64,000 nucleotides of DNA, from NCBI GenBank assembly GCA_028023455.1, contig JAQFVV010000049.1, positions 5,982,855 to 6,046,854 of the forward strand. Direction: 5' to 3'. The stretch is from Epiperipatus broadwayi (taxonomy: Eukaryota; Onychophora; Udeonychophora; Euonychophora; Peripatidae). Positions 10,996 to 23,736 of the stretch are shown piece by piece (the first letter of the stretch is position 1; each line of letters begins with the position of its first letter). The translations under genes and the position numbers were made by a program. The notes under the pieces were generated by a model. It saw only the letters and a program-made list of their open reading frames with translations. It did no database searches and had not been told where the DNA came from.

Positions 10996-11793
10996 TATAT
11001 ATATATATAATTGCATTTGTCACAGGTAATTATTTAAATAATTCATATTCCATTATCAATACAATCATTAATTTTTGTATTGCAAATCCATTTTCTTAAA
11101 TCTTTACTATTCTTAAAGTATTTTTCATTGCATTTGGATTTTTATTGTAATAACTAGTCTTTTTATATAGTGATTGACTATGTATGTAATATAGAGAAGG
11201 AAATAAACCTCTGGCCAGGTACTTTTTGTGAGTTTACATGCACTCACCCATAAATATTAGTTCAAAAAGCATAAGTTGACATTCTTAGCTTTAACATATA
11301 GTGTGCCTGATATATAACTTGACACATGAATTGTACAAACATTCATTATATAGCAGAAAAAAGATAGAAAATCATTTTTAACCACCTGTGATTAGAGATC
11401 AATATTAAATCTTGAATTTACTATAATGAAGTGTCTATTTATATAGTGTTTGACTATCCTATGTAATACAAAGAAGAAAATAATCTTCCAATCCTGCACT
11501 CTTTATAAATTTACATGCAGTCATATGTAAGGATCAATTTAAAAAGCATAAGTATTTTATTTGTCAATGTGATCTAAAGCTTACTTATATATAATTTCAT
11601 AAATAAAATTAAATAATAGATAATTTTAAAACAATTTGTGCAATTGTTTTGGTATTATTTTTCTTTATTCTTTATTATATATAGAAGTTAGTGTGTACTA
11701 ACATTTTTTATTTAAAATTTATATTCAAAAGTTGTATTTTTTATAGAAATTTGCTACATGCATGCATTTACATAGTTGTATTTATGTATGTAT
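10996..11793. other. Unassigned AT-rich stretch
   Basis: No coding frame or known element was recognised. Two related blocks of about 170 bp (TATATAGTG.TTGACTATG..TGTAATA..AAGAAGGAAATAA, near 11165 and 11440) look like an old tandem or dispersed duplication. The last 30 bases become (TATG)-rich and form the left target of the LTR element. Confidence 0.5.
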
Positions 11794-13922
11794 TATAACG
11801 ATCGAAATGAAAGTGAAGATCGAATCTAACCGCAAAAACAATATCTGCAACTACCAGGGCGCCATCTAGGCATTTGAGCCTAGAAAAATTTATAAAGTAG
11901 GCAGATACGCGCTGTTAAGATTCCACTTTATTTAAATATTCCGATCATTAGCCCAAGTCACTAGCTCAGTGGAGTAGCAGAGATAATAAAATATAAATTT
12001 TATATCTTAAATATAAAAGAATAAAAGCCACTGCCAGAGATTAACACATAAAATATTTATTTACGCACATATAAAATAACATTTAAATTTTGAGGAATAA
12101 GTTTAACATTTTAGATTTTTATATTAACTTTTAATTTTACATTTAACTAAGTTTCAATGAGTTTAATATTTTATTTAGATAGTCAAGTATGAATAGACTA
12201 CATAGATCTGCATTTGATAAGAAAATATTCTTCCCTGCTTTAACCTTAGGCAACAAATTTCACAATCAAACTGGCGTCAATCCATCTGATACATTCATGT
12301 ATTCAATGTAGCATGATACGACAACACAAAATACTATACTGTCAGGAATGTACATCTGATCAGTAAGTAGATTAGAGAAGACATTGTCTCTCCACCAACA
12401 GGAATGTGACATCTGTTGGTGAGTAGAACAATAAACATAAAACTCCATAGGAATGGACTGCGGTCCTTTGCCGTCTTACAAATCCATCCATAGGCAAACA
12501 GAGGGTGTGTGGCATATATCTATAATCCTGCCCATAGCGGACCTCATACTACATCTACAATTACACAAATATATCCAATCCATTGAACCAATTCAACTAC
12601 GAAATGAATAACCTAAGATTACCCTCCCTTAATATAACTTTACAAAACTATATAGCCATTCACGCCCGACTTAAATTTAACATTTAAATACGTTCGCACA
12701 GATTTGTTTAAAAATGTTGGGTATAGATCGATTACATAGATTCCACGGTCAAAAACATTTCAAAATAAACATAAACGATCAAAATACAAAATTATTGATA
12801 CCGACAATCGCAGAGGGAAATTTATAAGTAACCCAATAGTATTCACCATAAGATACTTGCGTTGTCACCAATAACTTAAAAGACATCCGAATAAATACAT
12901 TTTAGATACCGTACGGTATCATTATTTATCGAATGTCTATATTTTGATCAAATATGAAAACCAAAATATAATTAACCGCAAACGAATCCATGCAAGCGTC
13001 TATAAACAACTTAAATTTCATGCATTTAAATAATCTTTACAATAAGAAAAAAAAATGGAAATGATGTTTATCAATCGGAAAACATATAAAATTAAACATT
13101 ATTAATTTGATTTAAAAACTTACAAAAGTCAGATAAGAGTCCGTTTTAACATTTAAGTTGGCTTGTTTATCAATTTGTAAAACTTGACGAAAGTTCTTAA
13201 TTGATTTTAATAATTGTTCATTTCATATAGCTTATGGTAGAAGAGTCCAGGTTTCTGCTTTTAATTCCCATGATGCCTCCATTGGAAGATAATGTTCTGG
13301 AGATGGCAATAGCTGGTTCAAGGTATCACAGTCTTTTCATTTTTCTTTTTAAATAGAGAGTGTGGTATGTGCGTCCTACCGCATCTCTCAAACACACAAC
13401 GCTGGAACTGTCTGAAAAAAACTGTCTGGAACTCAATATTTCTTTTTTTATAGTAAATCTCCAGATTGAATGAACAAAGATGTCACTAATCCAAATTTTC
13501 GTTCGGGTCCGGGCTGAGGCTTGGTGCTTCCATTGGTCAAGCTAAAATCTCTTTATTCTCTTATCTAATTTACTCTCTGACTTTTTAATTAGACAGCTTT
13601 TGGATAATTAATAAACAATCATTTCCATTTACAGATTACAGGAATTAATTAATACCTGTTTTTATTTTTACTTACGTTATTTCTTTTTTAAACTATTTTT
13701 ATATTTAAATCTTTTTTTATAAAAAAAATACATTCAAATACCTTTTTTTATTTATTAAAAAAAATATTTTTAAAGTTTAGCATCTGTGCGAATATATACG
13801 TTTAACAAACATTTTAATTTTAGCGTTTAGTTTTTTTTTCTTTTTAATACACTTATTTTTATATGCGAACTTAAAAGTTTTTATTTTAATTTAATGTAAC
13901 GACATATTTATATATCGTTACA
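11794..13922 (-). repeat. Downstream (3') LTR of the long-LTR element
   Basis: This copy of the 2.1-kb repeat is the 3' LTR when the element is read on the minus strand. It differs from its partner by scattered substitutions and a few small indels, for example around 13410-13440 where it has extra TGTCTG-containing bases. A 60-codon open frame occurs at the same place in both LTRs, but it has no recognisable similarity and is conserved simply because the LTRs are duplicates. Confidence 0.85.
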
Positions 13923-14594
13923 TATCAGTAAACTTCCTCAAAAAAATAAAAACATTTAAAAAAAAAAAAAAGAATTTACTTAGTGTTAGTAATTACGTTA
14001 CACAAATTTGTTATATATGAAATTTCAAAAGGACAAAACTTTTTTTTTAAAAGACAAAACAGTAATTACAAATATAATGATAAAAAAAAAAGTTGACTGA
14101 TGATTCCCTATTACCAGCTAAATTTCTGCCCCCTCCCTTCCAAGTTTCATTTCTCCTACCTTTAACTATTACTTAGGCAAGTTGAACGATTAGATTTTAA
14201 TTTAACAAGACTTTTTTTTAAAAAAAAAAATTATGATTTATATTTATTATTACGTTTTATTCCTCGCATTTATTTTTACATATGCGCAATTTTTCTTACT
14301 GGCAGCACTTTTTAAACAAAACTTCAAACTGCAACTCCACGTCAATACAACAAATATATTTATACTAATTTCAGAAAAAATATTACGGGCATGATTTATT
14401 TTCAAAAGTACTAGTGGTTTATTAAACATCTGGCTATAACTTTACGTTAGTACAAAAATGTACTTATTTCAGAAAAAACAACAAATGTTATTTGCATGAT
14501 TCACTTTTAAAATTCTCAGGGCACTCGTGATTTATTAAAGATAGAAAATTTCATCATCATCAATTCCCCTTCTCAGGGTCAATCTCTGAGGTAA

Positions 14595-14613
14595 GGCCAC
14601 ACTTGGGACGCCA
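14595..14613 (-). promoter_or_regulatory. Primer-binding site of the long-LTR element
   Basis: On the minus strand the sequence TGGCGTCCCAAGTGTGGCC lies two bases inside the LTR end. TGG pairs with the tRNA 3' CCA, and the following bases would pair with the acceptor stem. The tRNA identity cannot be given from sequence alone. Confidence 0.7.
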
Positions 14614-14615
14614 AT

Positions 14616-16730
14616 TATAACGATCGAAATGAAAGTGAAGATCGAATCTAACTGCAAAAACAATATCTGCAACTACCAGGGCGCCATCTAGGCATTTGAG
14701 CCTAGAAAAATTTATAAAGTAGGCAGATACGCGCTGTTAAGATTCCACTTTATTTAAATATTCCGATCGTTAGCCCAAGTCACTAGCTCAGTGGAGACGC
14801 AGAGATAATAAAATCTATAAATTTTATATCTTAAATATAAAAGAATAAAAGCCACTGCCAGAAATTAACACATAAAAATATTTATTTACGCACATATAAA
14901 ATAACATTTAAATTTTGAGGAATAAGTTTAACATTTTAGATTTTTATATTAACTTTTAATTTTACATTTAACTAAGTTTCAATGAGTTTAATATTTTATT
15001 TAGATAGTCAAGTATGAATAGACTACATAGATCTGCATTTGAAAAGAAAATATTCTTCCCTGATTTAACCTTAGGCAACAAATTTCGCAATCAAACTGGC
15101 GCCAATCCATCTGATACATTCATGTATTCAATGTAGCATGATACGACAACACAAAATACTATACTGTCAGGAATGTACATCTGATCAGTAAGTAGATTAG
15201 AGAAGACATTGTCTCTCCACCAACAGGAATGTGACATCTGTTGGCGAGTAGAACAATAAACATAAAACTCCATAGGAATGGACTGCGGTCCTTTGCCGTC
15301 TTACAAATCCATCCATAGGCAAACAGAGGGTGTGTGGCATATATCTATAATCCTGCCCGTAGCGGACCTCATACTACATCTACAATTACACAAATATATC
15401 CAATCCATTGAACCAATTCAACTACGAAATGAATAACCTAAGATTACCCTCCCTTAATATAACTTTACAAAACTATATAGCCATTCACGCCCGACTTAAA
15501 TTTAACATTTAAATACGTTCGCACAGATTTGTTTAAAAATGTTGGGTATAGATCGATTACATAGATTCCATGGTCAAAAACATTTCAAAATAAACATAAA
15601 CGATCAAAATACAAAATTATTGATACCGACAATCGCAGAGGGAAATTTATAAGTAACCCAATAGTATTCACCATAAGATACTTGCGTTGTCACCAATAAC
15701 TTAAAAGACATCCGAATAAATACATTTTAGATACCGTACGGTATCATTATTTATCGAATGTCTATATTTTGATCAAATATGAAAACCAAAATATAATTAA
15801 CCGCAAACGAATCCATGCAAGCGTCTATAAACAACTTAAATTTCATGCATTTAAATAATCTTTACAATAAGAAAAAAAAATGGAAATGATGTTTATCAAT
15901 CGGAAAACATATAAAATTAAACATTATTAATTTGATTTAAAAACTTACAAAAGTCAGATAAGAGTCCGTTTTAACATTTAAGTTGGCTTGTTTATCAATT
16001 TGTAAAACTTGACGAAAGTTCTTAATTGATTTTAATAATTGTTCATTTCATATAGCTTATGGTAGAAGAGTCCAGGTTTCTGCTTTTAATTCCCGTGACG
16101 CCTCCATTGGAAGATAATGTTCTGGAGATGGCAATAGCTGGTTCAAGGTATCACAGTCTTTTCATTTTTCTTTTTTAAATAGAGAGTGTGGTATGTGCGT
16201 CCTACCGCATCTCTCAAACACACAACGCTGGAACTCAAAAAACTGTATTTCTCTTTTTATAGTAAATCTCCAGATTGAATGAACAAAGACGTCACTAATC
16301 CAAATTTTCGTTCGGGTCCGGGCTGAGGCTTGGTGCTTCCATTGGTCAAGCTAAAATCTCTTTATTCTCTTATCTAATTTACTCTCTGACTTTTTAATTA
16401 GACAGCTTTTGGATAATTAATAAACAATCATTTCCATTTACAGATTACAGGAATTAATTAATACCTGTTTTTATTTTTACTTACGTTATTTCTTTTTTAA
16501 ACTATTTTTATATTTAAATCTTTTTTTATAAAAAAAATACATTCAAATACCTTTTTTTATTTATTAAAAAAAATATTTTTAAAGTTTAGCATCTGTGCGA
16601 ATATATACGTTTAACAAACATTTTAATTTTAGCGTTTAGTTTTTTTTCTTTTTAATACACTTATTTTTATATGCGAACTTAAAAGTTTTTATTTCAATTT
16701 AATGTAACGACATATTTATATATCGTTACA
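14616..16730 (-). repeat. Upstream (5') LTR of the long-LTR element
   Basis: Partner of 11794-13922, identical over long stretches. It abuts the primer-binding site on its left and a tetranucleotide array on its right. The promoter is expected inside, but no TATA box can be singled out in such AT-rich DNA. Confidence 0.85.
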
Positions 16731-16975
16731 GTATGTATGTATGTATGTATGTATGTATGTATGTATGTATGTATGTCTGTATGTCTGTATGTATGTATGT
16801 ATGTATGTATGTATGTATGTCTGTATGTATGTCTGTATGTCTGTCTGTCTGTCTGTCTGTCTGTATGTATGTATGTCTGTATGTATGTATGTATGTATGT
16901 ATGTCTGTATGTATGTCTGTCTGTCTGTCTGTATGTGTGTGTGTATGTGTATGTGTGTATGTATGTATGTATGTT
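16731..16975. repeat. (TATG)n/(TCTG)n microsatellite
   Basis: About 245 bp of GTAT and GTCT tetranucleotides, with short runs of GT near the right end. The open frames through it on both strands are periodic artefacts. The left flank of the adjacent LTR element (11780-11793) is also TATG-rich, so the element appears to have inserted into this array. Confidence 0.95.
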
Positions 16976-16999
16976 TAATCACTAAAACACTACATGAAC

Positions 17000-17695
17000 A
17001 CTTTTTTCTTTTTGCTTACACCTGCTGTTAAAACAGTAACAATTTTTTCTTACATAGTAGGGCCACCTAGTTCAAGCATTAATATTCAATAGATGCTAGA
17101 AGATTGAGCAACTTAATTCCTATCCAGTGCTTTCCAATCAAAACCCCTGGGTTAGTCTCTAATTTATGGCTTTCATTAGGAACAGTTTTGTATATGTAAG
17201 CACAGCACATGGCTTTTTGGATCTATTGAATCACCTTTCAAGCACTCACCATATACCTTTTTGCTTATTTATAAGTCTATTTATTCAAATTGAAAACACA
17301 TGAATATTTTTAATCCAAGCTAATTTGCTTAAATAGTTAAGGAATAAGTGAAACCAAAGACAGCAAAATATATAGATATTGAACTAGTTCCAGATTTGAA
17401 AACATTAATGTGATTTCAGTTTGAGCTAATACCATTATTATTAAGCAAAAAGATATAAGGTCAGTACTAGAGAGATGGTGCATTAGATTCAAAGATACAG
17501 GTTCACTGCTCCTAGATTCAAAAACCCTCACCCATGAAAACCATAAGCTAAAAAAGAGTTTGGGGATATTGAATTGATAAGCAGTTGAAAAGTACTGGAT
17601 AGCGATTATAATACATAAGCTTCTAATATGTATTGATTATTAGATCTTGCAATTGGTGGTACTATTGTAGTTAACATTTTTTGCTACTATATATA
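17000..17695. repeat. Diverged palindromic repeat, family F
   Basis: The left part (17040-17230, ending CTGGGTTAGTCTCTAATTTATGGC) and the right part (17460-17690, with ACCATAAGCTAAAAAAGAGTTTGGGG and TACTGGATAGCGATTATAATACATAAGC) are imperfect reverse complements. The motif order matches the clear family member at 20670-21290 (CCCCAGATTAGTTTCTGGCTTGTGGC). Decay is strong; borders are approximate. Confidence 0.55.
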
Positions 17696-19086
17696 TATTT
17701 ATGAGTAATTATAGGTAATACATATGTGAAAGGTAATTCCTTATGTAATATTTCATATGTGTATAATTGCTACATTGCTAATTATTACATATATACAACT
17801 AATAAGATTCAGTATTGAAGATAGTTAAAAATGAAAAATTTTCTCCTTTCTGTGATATATAATCTGAATTTGTGTAAGTAATATATCAATTTAAAAATCA
17901 GACTAGCAATAAGATCAAACCCTCAATTCAGTCACAGTCCATAAATGTTACTTCATTTAAGGATTAAGCTCTACGTAAATATTTATTGATGGAAACGTGC
18001 ACGACTATTTATGATACTTGTATGAGGAATAATTTCCTTTCATAATATTTCATATATATAATAGCTATATTACTAATTATTATGTTTATATATATATATT
18101 TTTTTTGCCTTTTGGTTAGATATATTGATTAACAAATCTAATTAAAGATGTTCATGGCTGAAAGTATTATTTTTTAATTCATTTATAGAATTATTGTTTA
18201 TCAAATTCATTTTCAATTTTTGAATTTTTCAAGGTTAAAAAATATATATATACCTGATTAGATTTTTTTTTTTGCTCTGACAAAAAAAAAAGTGTGGATA
18301 ATGTTCAATATTTGATTGCCTGCGAAGATCAAAATTTATCATGGTTTGATTTTTATCGCTTGCAGTAGCAGAATTTTTTTCTTAAATCGCGTGTTTTCTT
18401 GTTCACCGAAGAATATTGTTCAAATATTTATAAATTCTGTTTTATTGGTTACATAACGAGATTACGCAATTTCAAATCTGAAAATATTGCAACAGTATGT
18501 TCTGCCTTTATATTTGAATTTTTTAAAAAAGTTTATTCTGCTAGAGATATTGTAATAAGTATTGTTAACTTACTATACAAAAATATTTTGAAATATTGGC
18601 ATCAACATTGGATTTGGACTTTACATTATCAGATTTTCAATAGAATGGATGGCTGAAGAATTGGGGGTTGGAATAGATTGAAGCCTTTCCATTAAAGTAT
18701 GAAGATTTGTTATCGTAATATAAACTGAGCACTGATTATATATATATGTTGGAGATGATAATCTAGATCAACTGAAGAGTGCTGGTTTAGCATGAAATGA
18801 ATATATTGGTGATTATTTATCTTTCCTACTAGTATGGGATAGTGTGGATAGTTGAAAGATGCTTGAAAGTCTGTGTTCAAATCCTTTATATTTAAAAATA
18901 TTTTTAGTAAATTTAATCAATTTGAAACTACTTATGCTATCAGAAAATATTTATGCATACAACTATCAAATTAATAAAATCCTTAGAAAGTTATTGAAAA
19001 GATAAAGAAAATATAGTGATTTAGATTTATTTAATATATTTGTTTCCAAAAGTAAAATATTTGTTGACAAAATTGAAAACTTTTTT
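17696..19086. other. Unassigned AT-rich stretch
   Basis: No coding region with recognisable similarity. A frame at 18399-18656 stays open for 85 codons but has no motif, and its composition matches its surroundings. Short TATATA runs are present. Confidence 0.5.
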
Positions 19087-19179
19087 CAAACATTGGTGGT
19101 CGAGACAGCGGCTTTACAAGCAGTTGTCCCGGGTTAGCGGGTTCGCTTCCCGGCTGATGCTATGACACATGGGGGAAAA
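19087..19179 (+). mobile_element. tRNA-headed SINE, family S
   Basis: The body begins near ACATTGGTGGTCGAGACAGC, a degraded box A, and contains a clear box B, GGTTCGCTTCC, followed by CGGCTGATGCTATGACACATG and an A-rich tail. A direct repeat AAAATTGAAAACT flanks it (19069-19081 and 19180-19192). Other copies of the family lie at 29186, 50484, 51485, 52687 and 60091. An RNA polymerase III internal promoter and mobilisation by a LINE are inferred from the structure. Confidence 0.85.
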
Positions 19180-19192
19180 AAAATTGAAAACT

Positions 19193-19526
19193 CTTTTTTA
19201 ATAAAATTCTACGTTGATTGGATTTTTAAAAAAAAGTTTAATTAATTAAGATTATAATTAAACCATTAAAACTCTATCTTAATATATAACATTTTTTCTT
19301 TCTATATATTTACATCTTATTATATATATCATAAATAATAGTTTGCAAATTATTATACATTTGAATATATATATATTAATTAATACTTTTCGTGTAGGAG
19401 TGTTTAAAACAAGGTAAAAATTTATTTTTTCTAAGTTTTTCCTTCGCCAACACTGCTGGTTGACAACATAGTGTAGTTGTAATATATTGTAACAACAATA
19501 ACAACAGCAACAACAACAACAACAAC

Positions 19527-19558
<32 letters not shown>

Positions 19559-20660
19559 CAACAACAACAACAACCAGATGTACCTAAATAGGCAATGTTT
19601 TTTTAATTGGTTGCTTAAACATTTTTTTTTAAAGATTTAATGTGAATTGAACAAAAGACTTTAATATTATATAAATAAATGTGAGAATTATATAAAAGCC
19701 CATTGTTTTGACTTCAATTATACCCTAACCAAAATTAAATGTAAATACAGTACTACAGTATTCATTTTTACCTCTCACTAAATATCACTTTTCAACATGA
19801 ATTCATGTACTGTATTCATATTTTCATGATTTAAATACTATAATTCTGCATTTAAAATCTCATTTATTGATTTTATTCCAAGCATTTATTATTAATGGCT
19901 ACTTCCTTAACTTAAAGTAATATTTTGAATTGGTAGCAATTTGACATGTGACAGCCTTAACAAACATACATTCACCAATCAGACAAAAGAGAAAGTAGGG
20001 TTTATATGTATAGAGAGATATTATTATAAAAAGTGATTTTATTCAGAAAGTAAATTTCAACAGAATAATTATGATTTAGAACAAAAAAACAGACTTGTTA
20101 AAAAATTAGACATAAAAGAAAATATATAGAGCTTATGTTACATTATTTTACACACAAAATATATCACAACAAGAAAAAATGTTTTTTTTCTTCCTTAATA
20201 GGTTTGTTGTGATGAAAATATACTCTTCTATGTAAAAAAATAATATTGCTAGTGATTTTCTAAATATCATGGAAAAAATAAAGATTGCTGTTGTATTCAG
20301 TAATTTCTTTATTGTCATTATCATTTTACAAATATCAAAAATCAAATTATCATAATGTTGATTTTTTTATGTTTAATAAATGTATTTTAGAAATTTGTAC
20401 ATGGATGTTGAAAAATATGAAATTGTTGATGTACTTAGAAACATAAGAAATAAAAAAGAAGCAGATATAAAGATATTAACTTTATTTTAAATAAAATTCT
20501 ATTATGCTAAAAAACAATGTATTTCCAAAATAATCACCTATCTTCAAAAATGGTGCAAAAGGGAAAAATATGGCAAACTATCTGCCTTCTGTTTTTAAAA
20601 TAAGCTTGTTTTAAAAAAATCTTTAATACTTATAAATTACAATTTTTCAAACAAAACAAT
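19193..20660. other. Unassigned AT-rich stretch with an (AAC/AAT)n array
   Basis: Apart from the trinucleotide array at 19491-19574 nothing was recognised. Open frames are short and AT-biased. The poly-leucine frame at 19376-19573 is only the array read on the minus strand. Confidence 0.5.
19491..19574. repeat. (AAC)n/(AAT)n microsatellite
   Basis: AAC triplets change to AAT and back to AAC over about 84 bases. Confidence 0.95.
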
Positions 20661-20669
20661 ATATATATA

Positions 20670-21290
20670 TTAAAACAGGCAAAAGCTCACTATATATATT
20701 GCCACACACAGCAAGCTAAAGTAATCAATGGATGCCAGAAGGCTTGTGCATAAAATCCCCATCTAGTGCCTACTCATCCAATATCCCCAGATTAGTTTCT
20801 GGCTTGTGGCCTTTGAGGAACCTTGGATCTGAGAGCACTGCATCTAGATCTTAGGATCTAATGCAACCCTCCAGCAACAACCTTTTATCTCCATATAACT
20901 ACAAAACTATGAGTCTTAAACTGAAAACCCATTAATGTTTTCAACCCAAGCCCATCAATTTATATAGTCATATGGGTCTGAACCCAGTTCAGTACCCATG
21001 CATTTTGGTGAAGGTGGTTGCTGGAGGGTTGCATTAGATCCTAAGATCTAGATGCAGTGCTCTCAGATCCAAGGCTCCTCACTGACAAAGGTCATAAGTG
21101 AGAAACTAGGCTGGGGATATTGGATGAGTAGGCACTATTGGGGATTTTATGCACAAGCCTTCTGGCATCCATTGATTACTCTAGCTTGCTGTGTGTGGCA
21201 ATATATATATAGTGAGTTTTTTCCTGTTTTAACAACAGTTATACACAAACATAAGAGGAGGTGGTCATGTGATGTTTATTGGCTTAAAAT
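20670..21290. repeat. Large palindromic repeat, best-preserved member of family F
   Basis: The arms at about 20675-20880 and 21020-21225 are strongly complementary. Landmarks are AGCTTGCTGTGTGTGGCAAT, AATCAATGGATGCCAGAAGG, GGGGATATTGGATGAGTAGG and GCATTAGATCCTAAGATCTA. A spacer of about 140 bp contains ATATGGGTCTGAACCCAGTT. Right of the palindrome an outer single-copy flank runs GTGGTCATGTGATGTTTATTGGCTTAAAAT; the same flank, inverted, is found at 42410-42450 and 32278-32300. No coding content. The element behaves like a dispersed fold-back unit. Confidence 0.85.
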
Positions 21291-22600
21291 AACAAATATA
21301 ATAGTAATTTACTATTATATGCAGTTTTTCAATCCACAGAAGTACTTTCAGTTAATTCCATAACTATTCTCAACTGCCATTAAATTATATATATTTACCA
21401 AAATATTAGCAGAGATGGTATTAAGCAATCATATGGAATATATATCACTTGATAGTAAACTAAAGATTAGGAGATGTATCTGTATCTAACCGCAAAAGCC
21501 TTTGATGTGCTTTCTCACAATAAACTTTGAATATCATTTTCTTTTACTGGGTTGCAAAGTGTTATGAGTAAATGGTGGATGTCTTTTCTAAAAAAAGAAT
21601 TCCGATTACCAAATTTAATATTTTGTTTAGTTATTGACTGAAGTCTAAGTATGATGGTATTAAAAGGTTTATTTTAAAATCTCTGATGATTTGTTTTTTC
21701 AATTATATCAATTCATTATTAAATTTGGATTGTCACTCTAACACATTATGATATGTAAATGACACAACGTTAATATATTTCAGTAATATCTTGTATAACT
21801 AATTAAAGATTATTGTATAATGATTAGAATAAGATTACAAAATGATTATATAAGCATGGATTTTTAATAAATTATAATAGAACAAATTGTATATTTTTTT
21901 CACAAAAACAATTAAGTAAGTATTTGAACTAAAGATTTTTCAAAATATTCATCCTTCACTGAGTTTTAAATGATTCTGAAAATATAATGGATATGATTGA
22001 TAGAACGTATGACATCATATATTTGGAACTTATTACATCATATATTTAGATAAATATTTTTATGATATAAACATTTAAAAATCTTGAAAATGAAACTGCA
22101 ACATCTCTAGAATAAAATACATATTGCAAAAAAAAAAAAAATGTTTTGCATATTTACAAATCAATTTTTATTTGCAAAATTTCCAAAGTATAAGAATTGT
22201 ATTCAAAAAAGACCATAGATTATCCAATGACTAAATTACATCAAACTTGGATTACTTAAAATATATCAGTTATTTGGAATTAATGTTCTCTGTGATTATT
22301 TTAAAACAATACAAAGAAATCAAGCTTCAATGACATTTTCAATGATCACTTACATAGCTAATAGATTTAGAAGGAAATAAACATTTATTATTAATACACA
22401 TAGTAAAAAATAAGAATATAATTTTGGGTATAGAATTTTTAAACATTTTGTTACAACACAAGAAAAATATCTTTAGATATCATGACAATACATAAGTGTA
22501 AAAAAATTATTAAGTATATTAATGCATGTTCCATGTATGCTTCTTTCCACAATTAAGAATTTAGATTGGTGAAATAAATTGAAATAATGATGATGATGAA

Positions 22601-22651
<51 letters not shown>

Positions 22652-22829
22652 AAAATATTAAGTTTATGACTAACTTCAGATAAAAATTTGAATAAATTTA
22701 AGAATAAATGTTAATTATCTTTGAGTATTAACTTTATATATATATGTGTGTGTATATGTAATAATATTATAATTTGATGTCTGTATTTCTTCAAAGCAAT
22801 ATACGTAATTATATAATTGAATATTTATA
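21291..22829. other. Unassigned AT-rich stretch with an (ATT)n array
   Basis: Nothing coding was recognised. An (ATT)n array lies at 22602-22650, and short TA/TG runs precede the PLE fold-back that starts at about 22830. Confidence 0.5.
22602..22650. repeat. (ATT)n microsatellite
   Basis: About 16 ATT triplets, preceded by a short TGA run. Confidence 0.95.
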
Positions 22830-22967
22830 AATACAGTAATCAGATATATTTTAAAAAATTTATTAACTTAGGAGCACTTTCGACTATCCTTGTAGTCTTT
22901 GTCAACTAACACTTTGAAAGGCTAATCTTCACACAATTCTGTGATCTTAACGTTTGCTGCCTGCATG

Positions 22968-23475
22968 TTAATTAAGCCATGTTTGTATTTGTACATTAGC
23001 GTAGCTTCTTTTATTTTCTTTTGTTGTTATTTTTTTCAATTTGCAATATTTTAACATTATTGTAATTGAAGTTAAAACCATAAATATATCAATTATTATG
23101 GTCATGAAAAACAGATGCTGAAAATTATCTACTTTGCAATTTTGATTTGATTTTTGATGAACTCGTTTTAACAAGAGCAAGTGCTCTTTAGTTCTTTTTT
23201 CTAATGTACATCTCAGTTCACTATATATCCAATGTCACAACTATATATCTATTTATAAATTATGAATTTTTATTTATAAATGAGGTTTTATCTTTAGAAT
23301 TATTTATTAATTTGTTTAATGTAGGAGATGTGTAAAATGCAATATCACATATACCTTTATAAATCTTTCTTATATAATTTACTTGAACATTCAAAATATA
23401 TGGTATTGATATCCATAGTTTTTTGCTAGCAGGAAGATCAATATTATTATTAATTTTTTTATTCTTATGTCTCAT
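22968..23475 (-). pseudogene. PLE remnant: reverse transcriptase end and GIY-YIG endonuclease
   Basis: Reading leftward from 23475, the frame has ISIPYILNVQVNYIRKIYKG and then a SPTLNKLINNSKDKTSF segment. This is the pattern of the PLE reverse transcriptase C-terminus (IPY..., then a TL..L...KDK box) that precedes the endonuclease. The GIY-YIG core itself is largely lost between 23260 and 23180. Past frame changes the C-terminal part resumes, with a conserved NFNYNNVKILQIEK-like stretch. It is clearly dead. The opposite arm (25065-25445) has a better core. Confidence 0.75.
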
Positions 23476-23736
23476 ATTAAAATCCCTAATAACATTATAT
23501 ATATATGATTATAATTGTAACCAACATTTAACAATTCATTCGAATATATATTTTTGCTTTTATATTTTTAGATTTTGAAATATATTTGAATAAATTGTTA
23601 AATGTTGGTTACAATTATAATCCTGCTAGCAAAAATTATGGATATCAATACCATATATTTTGAATGATCAAGTAAATTTTATAAGGAAGATTTATAAAGA
23701 TATATGTAATATTGCATTTTACACACCTCCTTCAGC

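Larger units (their letters stand above)
11794..16730 (-). mobile_element. Non-autonomous LTR retroelement with about 2.1-kb LTRs and a 0.69-kb interior
   Basis: Two direct repeats (11794-13922 and 14616-16730) are nearly identical by eye and enclose only 693 bp. On the minus strand each LTR starts TGTAACGAT and ends ATCGTTATA, a short imperfect inverted pair. Immediately inside the upstream LTR (14613-14595, minus strand) is TGGCGTCCCAAGTGTGGCC, a good primer-binding site because it begins with TGG, the complement of a tRNA CCA end. GTAT flanks both sides (11790-11793, 16731-16734), consistent with a 4-bp target duplication but also part of a microsatellite. No Gag or Pol is encoded. A purine-rich tract next to the downstream LTR is poor (GAGGAAG about 12 nt away). 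High LTR similarity suggests recent insertion using proteins from elsewhere. Confidence 0.85.

Noticed and set aside
12266-12448. 60-codon frame conserved at 15091-15273, suggesting a selected small protein
   Set aside because: The two copies sit in the two LTRs of one recent element, so similarity reflects common origin at insertion and not selection.
11794-16730. Segmental duplication of 2.1 kb
   Set aside because: Direct repeats with TG-start ends, a primer-binding site exactly inside one copy and a repeated GTAT at both outer borders fit an LTR element better.
16716-17031. Overlapping Met-Tyr-Val-Cys and His-Ile-Thr repeat frames on both strands
   Set aside because: Artefact of the TATG/TCTG microsatellite.
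19376-19573. Poly-leucine frame that could pass for a signal peptide
   Set aside because: It is the AAC/AAT array on the opposite strand.
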